A DNA stretch of 64,000 bases. Source: Szabonella alba (GTDB lineage: Bacteria > Pseudomonadota > Alphaproteobacteria > Rhodobacterales > Rhodobacteraceae). Of this stretch, positions 1-7,304 are shown piece by piece; position 1 is the first letter of the stretch, and each line of letters starts with the position of its first letter. The position numbers and the translations under genes are program-made. The stretch lies in contig NZ_JAESVN010000001.1 of assembly GCF_016765775.1 (NCBI RefSeq), positions 744,001-808,000 on the forward strand. Reading direction: 5' to 3'. The notes under the pieces were generated by a model that saw only the letters and a list, made by a program, of their open reading frames with translations, ran no database searches and was not told where the DNA came from.

Positions 1-117
1 CAGATCGGCATCCTTCAGCGCAAGCTCCAGCACCGCCGTCGCCGAATGGTGGCGATAACGGGCATTGAGTGTCGCAACCCGGTCGGCGACCGGGCCGGGA
101 TTCAGGTCACGCGGCAT
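1..117 (-). CDS. cysH: Phosphoadenylyl/adenylyl-sulfate reductase, N-terminal fragment (partial)
   Basis: Only the first 39 codons are in the window; the gene runs off the left edge. The reading begins MPRDLNPGPVADRV and continues with LNARYRHHSATAVLELAL, which resembles the N-terminus of PAPS/APS reductases just before their SSFGAES-type motif. That motif itself is outside the window. The start codon overlaps the last 11 bases of cysI, as expected for translational coupling in a sulfate-assimilation operon. The enzyme would reduce activated sulfate to sulfite, the substrate of the CysI-type protein encoded just upstream. The family call rests on a short stretch plus context, so an APS- versus PAPS-specific form cannot be decided. 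Confidence 0.7.
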   Translation of the reverse strand, partial: MPRDLNPGPVADRVATLNARYRHHSATAVLELALKDADL

Positions 118-1777
118 CCCGCGCCCCTTCCGCAGGGTAAAGGGCTGCCTTGAACGGCGCCAGACCAAGCCGGCGATAGGCGGCAAGGAAGGGTTCCCCG
201 GGGCCTTCGCGATGCTCCAGATACGCCCGGACAAGCCGTTCGATTGCCGGGACAATTTCATCATAGGCAAAACCGGGACCGGCCCGTTCGCCGATGGTGG
301 CCGTCTCGGTGCCATCGCCGCCAAGGGTGATCTGGTAATTTTCTACCCCCGCGCGATCCAGCCCCAGAATGCCGATATGGCCGACATGGTGATGCCCGCA
401 GGCATTGATGCAGCCCGAGATCTTGATCTTCAGCGCACCGATATCATGCTCCAGCTTCAACTCATCGAACCGCGTCGCGATTTCCTGCGCGACGGGGATC
501 GAGCGCGCGGTGGCCAGCGCGCAGTAATCCATGCCGGGGCAGGCGATGATATCCGAGATCAGCCCGATATTCGCGGTCTCAAGCCCGGTGCCGCGAAGCT
601 CGGCATGAAGGGCGGCAAGGTTCGATTTGTGAACATGCGGCAGGATGACATTCTGTTCATGACTGATCCGCAGTTCCGAATGGCCATAGCGTTCGGCCAG
701 ATCGGCGATCAGGCGCATCTGATCGGCCGTGGCATCGCCCGGCGTGGCGCCATGCGCCTTGAGGCTGATCGACACGATGGCATATTGGTCATTGCGATGC
801 GCGGCCAGATTGGTGTCGGCCCAGGCGCGGAACACCGGATCGGCCTTGCGCTGCAGATCATATCCGTCAGTCGGGGCATTTACAAAGGCGGGCGGCGCAA
901 AGGCCGCCTCGATCCGCGCCAGCAGCGCCTGATCATGGCCACCGAACAGCGGGCGGATCTCTTCGAACCGCTCCTCGATCATGCGGGAAAGCTCTTCCTT
1001 TCCCGTTTCATGCAGGGTGATCTTGATGCGCGCCTTGTATTTGTTGTCGCGCCGTCCCAGCGTGTTGTAAACGCTCAGGATCGCCTCGACATAAGGCAGA
1101 AGATCCGCCTTGGGCAGGAAATCCCGCACCGTTTGCCCCACCAGCGGCGTGCGGCCCAGTCCGCCGCCCACGATCACCTCGAACCCCGGTTCGCCCGCCG
1201 CGTTGCGGACCATCCGCAGCCCGATATCATGGGCGCGGGTCACGGCGCGGTCATTGGGACTGCCGGTGATGGCAATCTTGAATTTGCGGGGCAGAAACTG
1301 AAACTCGGGATGATCAGTGGACCATTGACGGAGCAATTCGGCCACCGGGCGCGGATCCTCGATTTCATCGGCGGCGGCGCCGGCGAAATGATCGGCGGTG
1401 ACATTGCGCACGCAATTGCCCGAAGTCTGGATCGCATGCATCCCCACATCGGCCAGCGCCGACAGTATGGCGGGCACATCGGGCAGTTTCGGCCAGTTGA
1501 ACTGAATGTTCTGGCGCGTCGTGAAATGGCCATACCCCTTGTCAAAGGTCTCGGCGATCATCGCAAGCTGGCGCATCTGGCGCGGATTGATCGTGCCGTA
1601 GGGGATGGCGACCCGCAGCATATAGGCGTGCAGTTGCAGATAAAGCCCGTTCATCAGGCGCAGCGGGCGGAATTCATCCTCGGTCAGGGATCCGTCGATG
1701 CGGCGGCGCACCTGATCAGAGAATTGTTCGGTGCGGGCGCGGACGAAGGCCTCATCGAAATCGGTATAGTCATACAT
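107..1777 (-). CDS. cysI: Nitrite/sulfite reductase, siroheme and 4Fe-4S hemoprotein
   Basis: This 556-residue protein has the two-half ferredoxin-like nitrite/sulfite reductase architecture. The N-terminal half carries FTTRQNIQFNW, a siroheme-binding type segment. The C-terminal half carries the four cluster ligands as C-x5-C (about residues 413-419, CPGMDYC) and C-x3-C (about 456-460, CINAC). It should catalyse six-electron reduction of sulfite to sulfide in the cytoplasm. The start MYDYTDF at 1777 is preferred over the longer frame to 1957 because homologous proteins begin there and it overlaps the preceding DUF2849 gene by 8 bases. It lies between the SUMT gene that makes siroheme precursor and cysH, which argues for assimilatory sulfite rather than nitrite reduction. 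Confidence 0.9.
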   Translation of the reverse strand: MYDYTDFDEAFVRARTEQFSDQVRRRIDGSLTEDEFRPLRLMNGLYLQLHAYMLRVAIPYGTINPRQMRQLAMIAETFDKGYGHFTTRQNIQFNWPKLPDVPAILSALADVGMHAIQTSGNCVRNVTADHFAGAAADEIEDPRPVAELLRQWSTDHPEFQFLPRKFKIAITGSPNDRAVTRAHDIGLRMVRNAAGEPGFEVIVGGGLGRTPLVGQTVRDFLPKADLLPYVEAILSVYNTLGRRDNKYKARIKITLHETGKEELSRMIEERFEEIRPLFGGHDQALLARIEAAFAPPAFVNAPTDGYDLQRKADPVFRAWADTNLAAHRNDQYAIVSISLKAHGATPGDATADQMRLIADLAERYGHSELRISHEQNVILPHVHKSNLAALHAELRGTGLETANIGLISDIIACPGMDYCALATARSIPVAQEIATRFDELKLEHDIGALKIKISGCINACGHHHVGHIGILGLDRAGVENYQITLGGDGTETATIGERAGPGFAYDEIVPAIERLVRAYLEHREGPGEPFLAAYRRLGLAPFKAALYPAEGARDAA

Positions 1778-2078
1778 GGGACTGCTCCACCTGCTTGCCA
1801 TGGCGGTAGTTGGAGGGCCCGCGCGTGCGGAAGGCCTCCCGGAAATGCACGGGCTCGGGGCCGTCGGGGCCGGGGCGCGCATCGGCCAGATAGGGGCCCA
1901 CGGCACTAGCGCGCTGCGATTGCGCATGCAGCAGCCGCAACTGGGCATGGGCCTCATCCTCGATCAGTTCGGCCTCGTGATGCAGGCGCGACCAGCGGTC
2001 ATCGGCGGTCAGATAGATCACGTCGCCCTCCAGCAGCGCATTGGCGGTGACGACTTTGGGGGTGAATGCGCGGCTCAT
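1770..2078 (-). CDS. DUF2849 domain protein of the cys operon
   Basis: A 102-residue soluble protein beginning MSRAFTPKVVTANALLEGDVIYLT. It belongs to the DUF2849 family of small proteins found in alphaproteobacteria between the siroheme methyltransferase and sulfite reductase genes. Its start overlaps the end of the upstream SUMT gene by 4 bases (ATGA), and its end overlaps the sulfite reductase start by 8 bases, so the three are very probably translated from one message. No catalytic motif is visible. The fixed position suggests a role in sulfite reductase assembly, redox supply or siroheme handling, but that is inference from location only. Confidence 0.75.
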   Translation of the reverse strand: MSRAFTPKVVTANALLEGDVIYLTADDRWSRLHHEAELIEDEAHAQLRLLHAQSQRASAVGPYLADARPGPDGPEPVHFREAFRTRGPSNYRHGKQVEQSHV

Positions 2079-2854
2079 GCGTGGGCCTCCTGCTGCGGAT
2101 CGGGGGGCAGTTGTTCAAGCGAAGCGGCGGCATGGCGCGGGGCCAGACCATACAGCAGCACCGCCGGGCCATCGACCCCGTCCAGTGCTCCGGGCAGGGC
2201 GGCCAGCACCGTGCCGATAATGCGTTCATCGGGGCGCGAGACATTCTCGACCACTGTGACCGGCGTTCCGGGCAGCGCGCCATGCATCATCAGGCGGCCC
2301 TGCAGGAAACGGGCGGATTTCTTGCCCATATAGATCGCGGCCACCGCCCCGGGGGCGGACAGACCGCGCCAGTCCTGATCTGCGAAACCGGCCATGTCAT
2401 GTCCGGTCAGAATGCGCAGCGACCGGTTGCGCCCGCGCCGCGTCAGCGATTGGCCGATGGCGGCGGCGGCAACGGCGGCGGCGGTCAGGCCGGGAATGAT
2501 CTCGAATGGCAGGTGATGCGCCTCAAGCGCCTCCATCTCTTCGTCCAGCCGCCCGAAAATCCCGCAATCGCCGCCTTTCAGCCGCACCACCCGGCGCCCT
2601 GTCAGCGCCTTGGCGACAAGGGTCGCATTGATCGCGGCCTGCGGGGCCGAGGGTCCGAACCCCTCCTTTCCCATGTCGATCACTTCGGTTCCCTGCGGGA
2701 TCAGGGCCAGAATCTCGGGGCCGACCAGCCGGTCATGGATCACCACCTCGGCCTGACGGAGTGCGTCCGCCGCGCCGAGGGTCAGATGGCACAGCGCGCC
2801 CGGTCCTGCGCCGATGAAACGGACGGGTTGGGGCGGGAGGGCGATCTGGCGCAT
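2075..2854 (-). CDS. cysG: Uroporphyrinogen-III C-methyltransferase (SUMT)
   Basis: A 259-residue SAM-dependent tetrapyrrole methyltransferase that converts uroporphyrinogen III to precorrin-2, the branch point to siroheme and cobalamin. Visible signatures are the N-terminal GAGPGALCHLTL loop near residue 16 and RLKGGD near residue 95. The canonical DPFVFGR that follows GGD is here CGIFGR. Only the methyltransferase module is present; the CysG-type dehydrogenase/ferrochelatase N-domain is absent, so siroheme completion needs another gene outside this window. It is the first gene of the DUF2849-cysI-cysH run, which suggests a siroheme supply role. A cobA name would be equally defensible because cobS and cobT lie elsewhere in the window. 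Confidence 0.88.
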   Translation of the reverse strand: MRQIALPPQPVRFIGAGPGALCHLTLGAADALRQAEVVIHDRLVGPEILALIPQGTEVIDMGKEGFGPSAPQAAINATLVAKALTGRRVVRLKGGDCGIFGRLDEEMEALEAHHLPFEIIPGLTAAAVAAAAIGQSLTRRGRNRSLRILTGHDMAGFADQDWRGLSAPGAVAAIYMGKKSARFLQGRLMMHGALPGTPVTVVENVSRPDERIIGTVLAALPGALDGVDGPAVLLYGLAPRHAAASLEQLPPDPQQEAHA

Positions 2855-2935
2855 GGGGCGGTCCTTTTATTTGCTGCAGGGAATATAGGACATTTTCCCG
2901 GATCGGGGCCATATGCCCTTGCAGATAAGGATGTT

Positions 2936-2963
2936 TGTTCCGATACTGCGCCGGATTGGAACA
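2936..2963. promoter_or_regulatory. Inverted repeat TGTTCC-N16-GGAACA between cysG and lrp-type gene
   Basis: The arms TGTTCC (2936-2941) and GGAACA (2958-2963) are perfect complements separated by 16 bases. They lie in the 137-base divergent intergenic region, about 30 bases before the regulator start and 80 bases before cysG. An Lrp-family dimer could span such spacing. No binding data are available, and a 6-base arm can occur by chance. Confidence 0.35.
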
Positions 2964-2991
2964 GTGTTCGGGATCATGGGGGATTTGAGGA

Positions 2992-3453
2992 ATGGCCGCC
3001 CGGCTGGATGAGATGGACCGGAAAATCCTTGCCGAATTGCAGGAGGATGCCGCGCAGTCGCTGGATGAGATCGCCAAGAAGGTGGGGTCGTCGAAAACAC
3101 CTGTCTGGAATCGTATCCGGCGAATGAAGGACAGCGGCGTGATCCTGCGCCAGACCGTGCTCTTGGAGGCCGAGGCGCTGGGGCTTGAGGCCTGTTTTTT
3201 CGTGCTGATCCGCACATCGGAGCATGAGGCCGAATGGCAGGCAAAATTCCTGCGCGCCCTGCGCGAGCGCCCCGAGGTGATGGAGGCGCATCGTCTGGCC
3301 GGAGAGATCGATTACATCCTCAAGGTCCGGGTGCAGAATGCCCGCGCCTATGACGTGTTCTATCAGGCGTTGATTTCCGAGGTGCGGATCTTCAACGTGA
3401 CCGCGCTTTTGTCGATGGAAGAGATCAAGTCGACGACGGCGCTGCCGTTGTGA
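2992..3453 (+). CDS. Lrp/AsnC family transcriptional regulator
   Basis: A 153-residue regulator with an N-terminal winged helix-turn-helix ([28 protein letters not shown], with recognition helix around [12 protein letters not shown], about residues 33-45) and a C-terminal RAM/AsnC ligand-binding domain from about residue 70. The ATG at 2992 follows a GGGGGA/GAGGA purine run at good spacing. It is divergent from the cysG-DUF2849-cysI-cysH operon, and the same pairing is seen in other alphaproteobacteria. It is therefore a plausible controller of sulfate assimilation, perhaps responding to cysteine or a related amino acid; the ligand is unknown from sequence. Its last 29 bases overlap the end of convergent nadD. 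Confidence 0.88.
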   Translation: MAARLDEMDRKILAELQEDAAQSLDEIAKKVGSSKTPVWNRIRRMKDSGVILRQTVLLEAEALGLEACFFVLIRTSEHEAEWQAKFLRALRERPEVMEAHRLAGEIDYILKVRVQNARAYDVFYQALISEVRIFNVTALLSMEEIKSTTALPL

Positions 3454-4054
3454 CCCGCAGGCGCTGCGCGGCGCGGATCGCGGAGGAAGACGCATCAACC
3501 ATCGGCAGGGTCACGAAACACCATGCCGGAAGGGGCGCGCGCCCCAGCCGCGCCGAGGCCGATTGCGGCAGGCGTGCCGATGACAGCACCCGCGCTGCCA
3601 CCGAATTCAGCGCCGCCATCTGCTGCCCCGGGCGGGCCAGCACCCCAAGGGCTGCAAGATCCGCGATGCCGCGCCAGTCCTCCCAGCGGTGGAACTGTGC
3701 CAGATTGTCGGCCCCCATCAGCCAGACAAACCGCACCCCAGGATAAAGTTGTACTAGCCGCCGCAGGGTCTGCGCCGTATAGCGCGTGCCGATCCGCGCC
3801 TCCAGATCGGTGACCAGAACCCGGGGATGCCGCATCAGGTGCCTTGCGCGGGAAATGCGATCCGCCATCGGGGCCGGCTGATGGGCCTTCAGCGGATTGC
3901 CGGGGCTGGCCAGCCACCAGACCGCATCCAGCCCGAAGCGGCGCAGCGCGGCATGGGTGATCGCGACATGGCCTTCATGCGCCGGATCGAAGGATCCGCC
4001 CAGGATGCCGATTACCTGACCGCGCGCCGCAAAGGGAAGGTCCGCGCGTCTCAT
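3425..4054 (-). CDS. nadD: Nicotinate-nucleotide adenylyltransferase
   Basis: This 209-residue nucleotidyltransferase makes deamido-NAD from nicotinate mononucleotide and ATP. The N-terminal [12 protein letters not shown] is the T/HxGH-type active-site loop, and [12 protein letters not shown] near the C-terminus is the second ATP-contact motif (SSxxIR). The start [12 protein letters not shown] at 4054 is preferred to an in-frame extension to 4183 because the extension is low-complexity and precedes the fold. The gene is convergent with the Lrp-type gene and shares 29 bases with its 3' end. In many relatives nadD sits beside rsfS and rlmH; here those genes are not adjacent. Confidence 0.9.
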   Translation of the reverse strand: MRRADLPFAARGQVIGILGGSFDPAHEGHVAITHAALRRFGLDAVWWLASPGNPLKAHQPAPMADRISRARHLMRHPRVLVTDLEARIGTRYTAQTLRRLVQLYPGVRFVWLMGADNLAQFHRWEDWRGIADLAALGVLARPGQQMAALNSVAARVLSSARLPQSASARLGRAPLPAWCFVTLPMVDASSSAIRAAQRLRVTTAAPSST

Positions 4055-4242
4055 GCCGCGCGCCTGCGCGCAGGCCCTGTCGTCATTCCGTCTGTCTCCC
4101 GGTCCTTTTGTCGCCGCCCCGAGCCGCGCCCGCGAAGGCCCCGGCATCTTGTCCCCGGGCCGTGCTGTGCCCATCTGGGCCACGTTGCCCTCGGCCCCGA
4201 CTGCCGTTAGAAGGGCCGCAAATGCACGGATGAGGGATGATC

Positions 4243-5898
4243 ATGGCCAGCTACCAGTATGTCTATCACATGGACGGGGTTTCCAAGACCTATCCGGGCG
4301 GCAAGAAGTGTTTCGAGAACATCAATCTGAACTTCCTGCCCGGCGTCAAGATCGGTGTCGTGGGCGTCAACGGCGCGGGGAAATCCACGCTGTTGAAGAT
4401 CATGGCGGGGATCGACACGGATTTCAAAGGCGAGGCCTGGGCCGCCAAGGGCGCGAAAGTGGGCTATCTGCCGCAAGAGCCCTGGCTGGACCCGAACCTT
4501 GACGTCAAGGGCAATGTCATGCTGGGCGTGGCCGCACAGCAGGCGATCCTTGACCGCTATAACGAACTGGCGATGAACTACTCGGACGAGACCGCCGAGG
4601 AGATGGCGCAGCTTCAGGACCAGATCGACGCGCAGAACCTGTGGGAGCTTGAGGCGACCGTCGGCGTTGCCATGGACGCGCTGCGCTGCCCGCCGGATGA
4701 TGCCAATGTCGAGGATCTTTCGGGCGGGGAACGCCGCCGCGTCGCGCTGACCAAGCTGTTGCTGGAAAAGCCCGACATGCTGCTGCTCGATGAACCGACC
4801 AACCATCTGGACGCGGAATCCATCGCCTGGCTGCAAAAACACCTGATCGACTACAAGGGCACGATCCTGATCGTGACCCATGACCGTTATTTCCTTGACG
4901 ACATCACCAGCTGGATCCTTGAGCTGGACCGCGGCCGGGGCATTCCCTATGAGGGGAATTATTCGGCTTGGCTGGACCAGAAGGCCAAGCGGATGCAGCA
5001 GGAGGCGCGCGAGGACAAGTCCAAGCAGAAGGCGCTGGAAAAGGAACTGGAATGGATCCGCTCGGGCGCCAAGGCCCGGCAGGCCAAGGGCAAGGCGCGG
5101 ATCGCCAAATATAATGAGATGGCCGGACAGACGGTGCGCGAACGCTCCACCTCGGCGCAGATCATCATTCCCAATGGCGAACGTCTGGGCAACAAGGTGA
5201 TTGAGGTTCAGGGCCTGAAAAAGGCCATGGGCGACAAGCTCTTGATCGAGGATCTGACCTTCACCGTTCCGCCGGGCGCCATCGTCGGCGTGATCGGTCC
5301 GAACGGCGCGGGGAAATCCACGCTGTTCCGCATGATCACCGGGCAGGAACAACCCGATGAGGGCACGGTCACGCTGGGCGATACGGTGCAGCTGTCCTAT
5401 GTCGACCAGAGCCGCGACGCGCTGGATCCGAACAAGACCGCGTGGGAGGAAATCTCGGGCGGGTCCGAAGTCATCCATCTGGGTGATCTGGAAATGAACA
5501 GCCGCGTCTATACCGGGGCCTTCAACTTCAAGGGCACCGACCAGCAGAAGAAGGTAGGCCTGTTGTCGGGCGGGGAACGCAACCGGGTGCATATGGCGAA
5601 ACTGCTGCGCTCGGGCGGGAATGTGCTGCTGCTCGATGAACCGACCAACGATCTGGACGTCGAAACGCTGCAGGCGCTGGAAGCGGCAATCGAGGATTTC
5701 GCGGGCTGTGCCGTGATCATCAGCCACGACCGGTTCTTCCTTGACCGTCTTTGCACCCATATCCTTGCCTTTGAGGGCGATGCGCATGTGGAATGGTTCG
5801 AAGGCAATTTCGAAGACTATGAACAGGACAAGATCCGCCGTCTTGGCCCTGATGCACTGGAGCCCAAGCGCGTGAAATACAAGCGCTTCAGCCGCTAA
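4243..5898 (+). CDS. ettA: Energy-dependent translational throttle protein EttA (ABC-F ATPase)
   Basis: A soluble 551-residue ABC-F protein with two ATP-binding cassettes and no membrane domain. Cassette 1 has Walker A GVNGAGKST, signature LSGGERRR and Walker B LLLDEPTNHLD. Cassette 2 has GPNGAGKST, LSGGERNR and LLLDEPTNDLD. The inter-domain linker around residues 240-300 is Lys/Arg rich, and the whole chain aligns closely with the E. coli EttA sequence I recall. It would bind the ribosomal E site and gate the first elongation steps according to ATP/ADP level. The ATG at 4243 is chosen over 4237 because the GAGGG purine run (4232-4236) abuts 4237 but is 6 bases from 4243. Confidence 0.93.
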   Translation: MASYQYVYHMDGVSKTYPGGKKCFENINLNFLPGVKIGVVGVNGAGKSTLLKIMAGIDTDFKGEAWAAKGAKVGYLPQEPWLDPNLDVKGNVMLGVAAQQAILDRYNELAMNYSDETAEEMAQLQDQIDAQNLWELEATVGVAMDALRCPPDDANVEDLSGGERRRVALTKLLLEKPDMLLLDEPTNHLDAESIAWLQKHLIDYKGTILIVTHDRYFLDDITSWILELDRGRGIPYEGNYSAWLDQKAKRMQQEAREDKSKQKALEKELEWIRSGAKARQAKGKARIAKYNEMAGQTVRERSTSAQIIIPNGERLGNKVIEVQGLKKAMGDKLLIEDLTFTVPPGAIVGVIGPNGAGKSTLFRMITGQEQPDEGTVTLGDTVQLSYVDQSRDALDPNKTAWEEISGGSEVIHLGDLEMNSRVYTGAFNFKGTDQQKKVGLLSGGERNRVHMAKLLRSGGNVLLLDEPTNDLDVETLQALEAAIEDFAGCAVIISHDRFFLDRLCTHILAFEGDAHVEWFEGNFEDYEQDKIRRLGPDALEPKRVKYKRFSR

Positions 5899-5957
5899 GA
5901 CGCTGAGTTGCCGACCTTTGTCCCGCCGGCATCGGACGGGGCATCGCAATCCCAAGC

Positions 5958-5990
5958 CTGCCATCGTTTCGCCTGCAGAAGCGATGGCAG
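5958..5990. terminator. Nine-base-pair hairpin downstream of ettA, no T-tract
   Basis: CTGCCATCG (5958-5966) and CGATGGCAG (5982-5990) pair perfectly around a 15-base loop, 60 bases after the ettA stop. There is no following run of T, so an intrinsic terminator is uncertain. A processing signal or regulatory palindrome is equally possible. The rest of 5899-6102 shows no gene. Confidence 0.4.
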
Positions 5991-6102
5991 ATATGGAGTC
6001 GACCTGTTGCCCCGACGCTAGCATTTGTGTCGATCCCGGTTCCTGTCGACCAGTTTTCCCTTTACATTCCGGGCGGCTGGCGGCAATCCTGTCAGCGACA
6101 AT

Positions 6103-6108
6103 TATAAT
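6103..6108 (+). promoter_or_regulatory. Consensus -10 box TATAAT before the OmpA-like gene
   Basis: An exact TATAAT sits 27 bases before the GTG at 6135, in an AT-rich patch inside otherwise GC-rich sequence. No good -35 is visible at 17 bases; a TGGCGG lies at a 19-base spacing. A transcript starting about 6115 would begin inside the alternative upstream GTG at 6114, which supports the downstream start. Confidence 0.45.
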
Positions 6109-6134
6109 GCGGTGTGCCCGGGGGGGTTAAGGCT

Positions 6135-6701
6135 GTGAACAGTCAGTTCATTCATAGGATTTCGGCCTATGCCGGCGCGGTTGCGCTGGCGCTTGGCCTT
6201 GCGGTGGCGGGGCCGGTTGTGGCCCAGCCGAAAGTTTCCGGCGTGGTCGAATGGGGTCTGTGGGTCGACGATGACGGCTGCATGCACTGGTGGGCCGATG
6301 GCGGGCTCGAGGGCTATATGGTGCCGCGCCGCAATCCCCAGACGGGCAAGCCGGTCTGCCTGCGGGTCAATACCTGTCTGGTCGAGAATACCGACGCGCT
6401 GTTTGCCACGGACAGCCATCACCTGACGCAGCAGGGCCGCGCGCGTCTGGAACAGTTCTTCCGCGGGTCGGATGCGTTCGGCTATGGCATTTACGGCCAT
6501 ACCGACAGCCGCGCCTCGGATGAGTACAACATGCGTTTGTCGGATCGCCGCGCCAAGGCCGTGGGCGATGTGGCCCGGTCCGTGGGTGCTATGGTCGAGC
6601 GTCAGCAGGGTTACGGCGAACGCCGCCCGGTTGCCTCGAACAGCACCGCCGCCGGGATGCAGCAGAACCGGCGCGTCGAAATCGTTTGCTACAGGTGGTA
6701 A
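6135..6701 (+). CDS. OmpA family outer-membrane/peptidoglycan-associated protein
   Basis: A 188-residue exported protein. An N-terminal hydrophobic signal peptide (ending around VAGPVVAQ) is followed by a short cysteine-containing module (D47 to C75) and a C-terminal OmpA/MotB peptidoglycan-binding domain. In that domain YGHTDSRASDEYNMRLSDRRA and QNRRVEI are the diagnostic segments. It probably anchors the envelope to peptidoglycan. GTG at 6135 is chosen because it follows a GTTAAGG purine run; the alternative GTG at 6114 has no ribosome-binding site. The D-x-D-G-C...C module recurs in the adjacent lipoprotein with identical 26-residue cysteine spacing, so the two genes probably act together. 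Confidence 0.8.
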   Translation: MNSQFIHRISAYAGAVALALGLAVAGPVVAQPKVSGVVEWGLWVDDDGCMHWWADGGLEGYMVPRRNPQTGKPVCLRVNTCLVENTDALFATDSHHLTQQGRARLEQFFRGSDAFGYGIYGHTDSRASDEYNMRLSDRRAKAVGDVARSVGAMVERQQGYGERRPVASNSTAAGMQQNRRVEIVCYRW

Positions 6702-6706
6702 CGGAC

Positions 6707-7081
6707 ATGATGACAATGAAAGTTCCCCTTATCGGTCTTGTCATGGCTTTCGGGCTTTCGGCCTGCACTGACGGCTTGCGGACGGCGCGTGGCGACGGAA
6801 CGGATGTGATCGCGACGGGTGTCGACAAGGGCTATGATACCGGCGCGCTGCAGAACGGCCGGGCCGCCATCGTCTATGATCCGGACGGTTGCCAGAACTG
6901 GATGATTGATGACGGTGTGGAGGGCTATGCCAGCCCGCGCTATGACCCGGTCTCGGGGCTGCCGATCTGCAACAATCTTTACCCGCCCGGAACCGTGCTG
7001 CGCGATTACCAAAGCGCCGATCCGGGCATCCGTGACCGTGTGCCCGGGCCGGGGCGCAAGACGGTGGTGGTGCGCCGCTGA
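6707..7081 (+). CDS. Small lipoprotein sharing a two-cysteine motif with the OmpA-like neighbour
   Basis: A 124-residue predicted lipoprotein with lipobox LSAC (Cys20 as lipidation site). Residues about 58-88 contain D-G-C-x2-W-x2-D-x-G-x-E-G-Y-x2-P-R-x2-P-x2-G-x-P-x-C. The same pattern occurs in the preceding OmpA-like protein. The tail is rich in Pro/Gly/Arg. It begins 5 bases after the upstream stop and ends before a strong terminator, so it is the last gene of a two-gene transcript. I do not recognise a named family. A disulfide-stabilised envelope module is inferred from the export signal and the conserved cysteines. Confidence 0.7.
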   Translation: MMTMKVPLIGLVMAFGLSACTDGLRTARGDGTDVIATGVDKGYDTGALQNGRAAIVYDPDGCQNWMIDDGVEGYASPRYDPVSGLPICNNLYPPGTVLRDYQSADPGIRDRVPGPGRKTVVVRR

Positions 7082-7109
7082 TGCGGGCTGTGCGACCGGA
7101 AAAGATAGA

Positions 7110-7136
7110 GGCCGCGGCGAAAGCCGCGGCCTTTTT
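7110..7136 (+). terminator. Rho-independent terminator after the OmpA-like/lipoprotein pair
   Basis: GGCCGCGGC (7110-7118) and GCCGCGGCC (7123-7131) form a 9-base-pair stem closed by a GAAA tetraloop, followed directly by TTTTT (7132-7136). It lies 28 bases after the lipoprotein stop. This is a textbook intrinsic terminator for the plus strand. Confidence 0.92.
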
Positions 7137-7143
7137 CGTTCCG

Positions 7144-7170
7144 GGCCGGAATTTTCGGCAAATTCCGGCC
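7144..7170. repeat. Perfect 11-bp inverted repeat upstream of phoH
   Basis: GGCCGGAATTT (7144-7154) is perfectly repeated in inverse at 7160-7170 around the 5-base loop TCGGC. It starts 8 bases after the preceding terminator. It is AT-centred, unlike most hairpins here. It could be an operator for the phoH operon or a reverse-strand stop signal. No gene lies between 7082 and 7304. Confidence 0.55.
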
Positions 7171-7265
7171 GGGGTGACACGGAAATTTTGCATCCGCGAA
7201 CAAAGCTGGGGCAGGGGTGTCAGACTCTCTTGTCCCGGGCCTGCCGAAACCCCACAATTGGAAAA

Positions 7266-7286
7266 GGGACCCGCACCAGGGGTCCC
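7266..7286 (+). promoter_or_regulatory. Leader hairpin just before the phoH ribosome-binding site
   Basis: GGGACCC (7266-7272) pairs with GGGTCCC (7280-7286) around a 7-base loop. The stem ends 6 bases before the AAGGAG Shine-Dalgarno run at 7293-7298. The position suggests an effect on ribosome access or mRNA stability. It is only a 7-base-pair stem and the role is inferred. Confidence 0.35.
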
Positions 7287-7304
7287 CATTTGAAGGAGAG
7301 CCAC

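Noticed and set aside
65-1909. 614-codon plus-strand open frame across the cysI region
   Set aside because: It is antisense to cysI, has no recognisable domain and no ribosome-binding site. Long antisense frames are expected at this GC content.
4207-6024. 605-codon minus-strand frame opposite ettA
   Set aside because: It is composed of low-information Arg/Gly/His-rich sequence and is fully antisense to a well-conserved ABC-F gene.
6114-6134. Upstream GTG as start of the OmpA-like gene
   Set aside because: A transcription start inferred from TATAAT at 6103-6108 would fall on this codon, and there is no ribosome-binding site for it.
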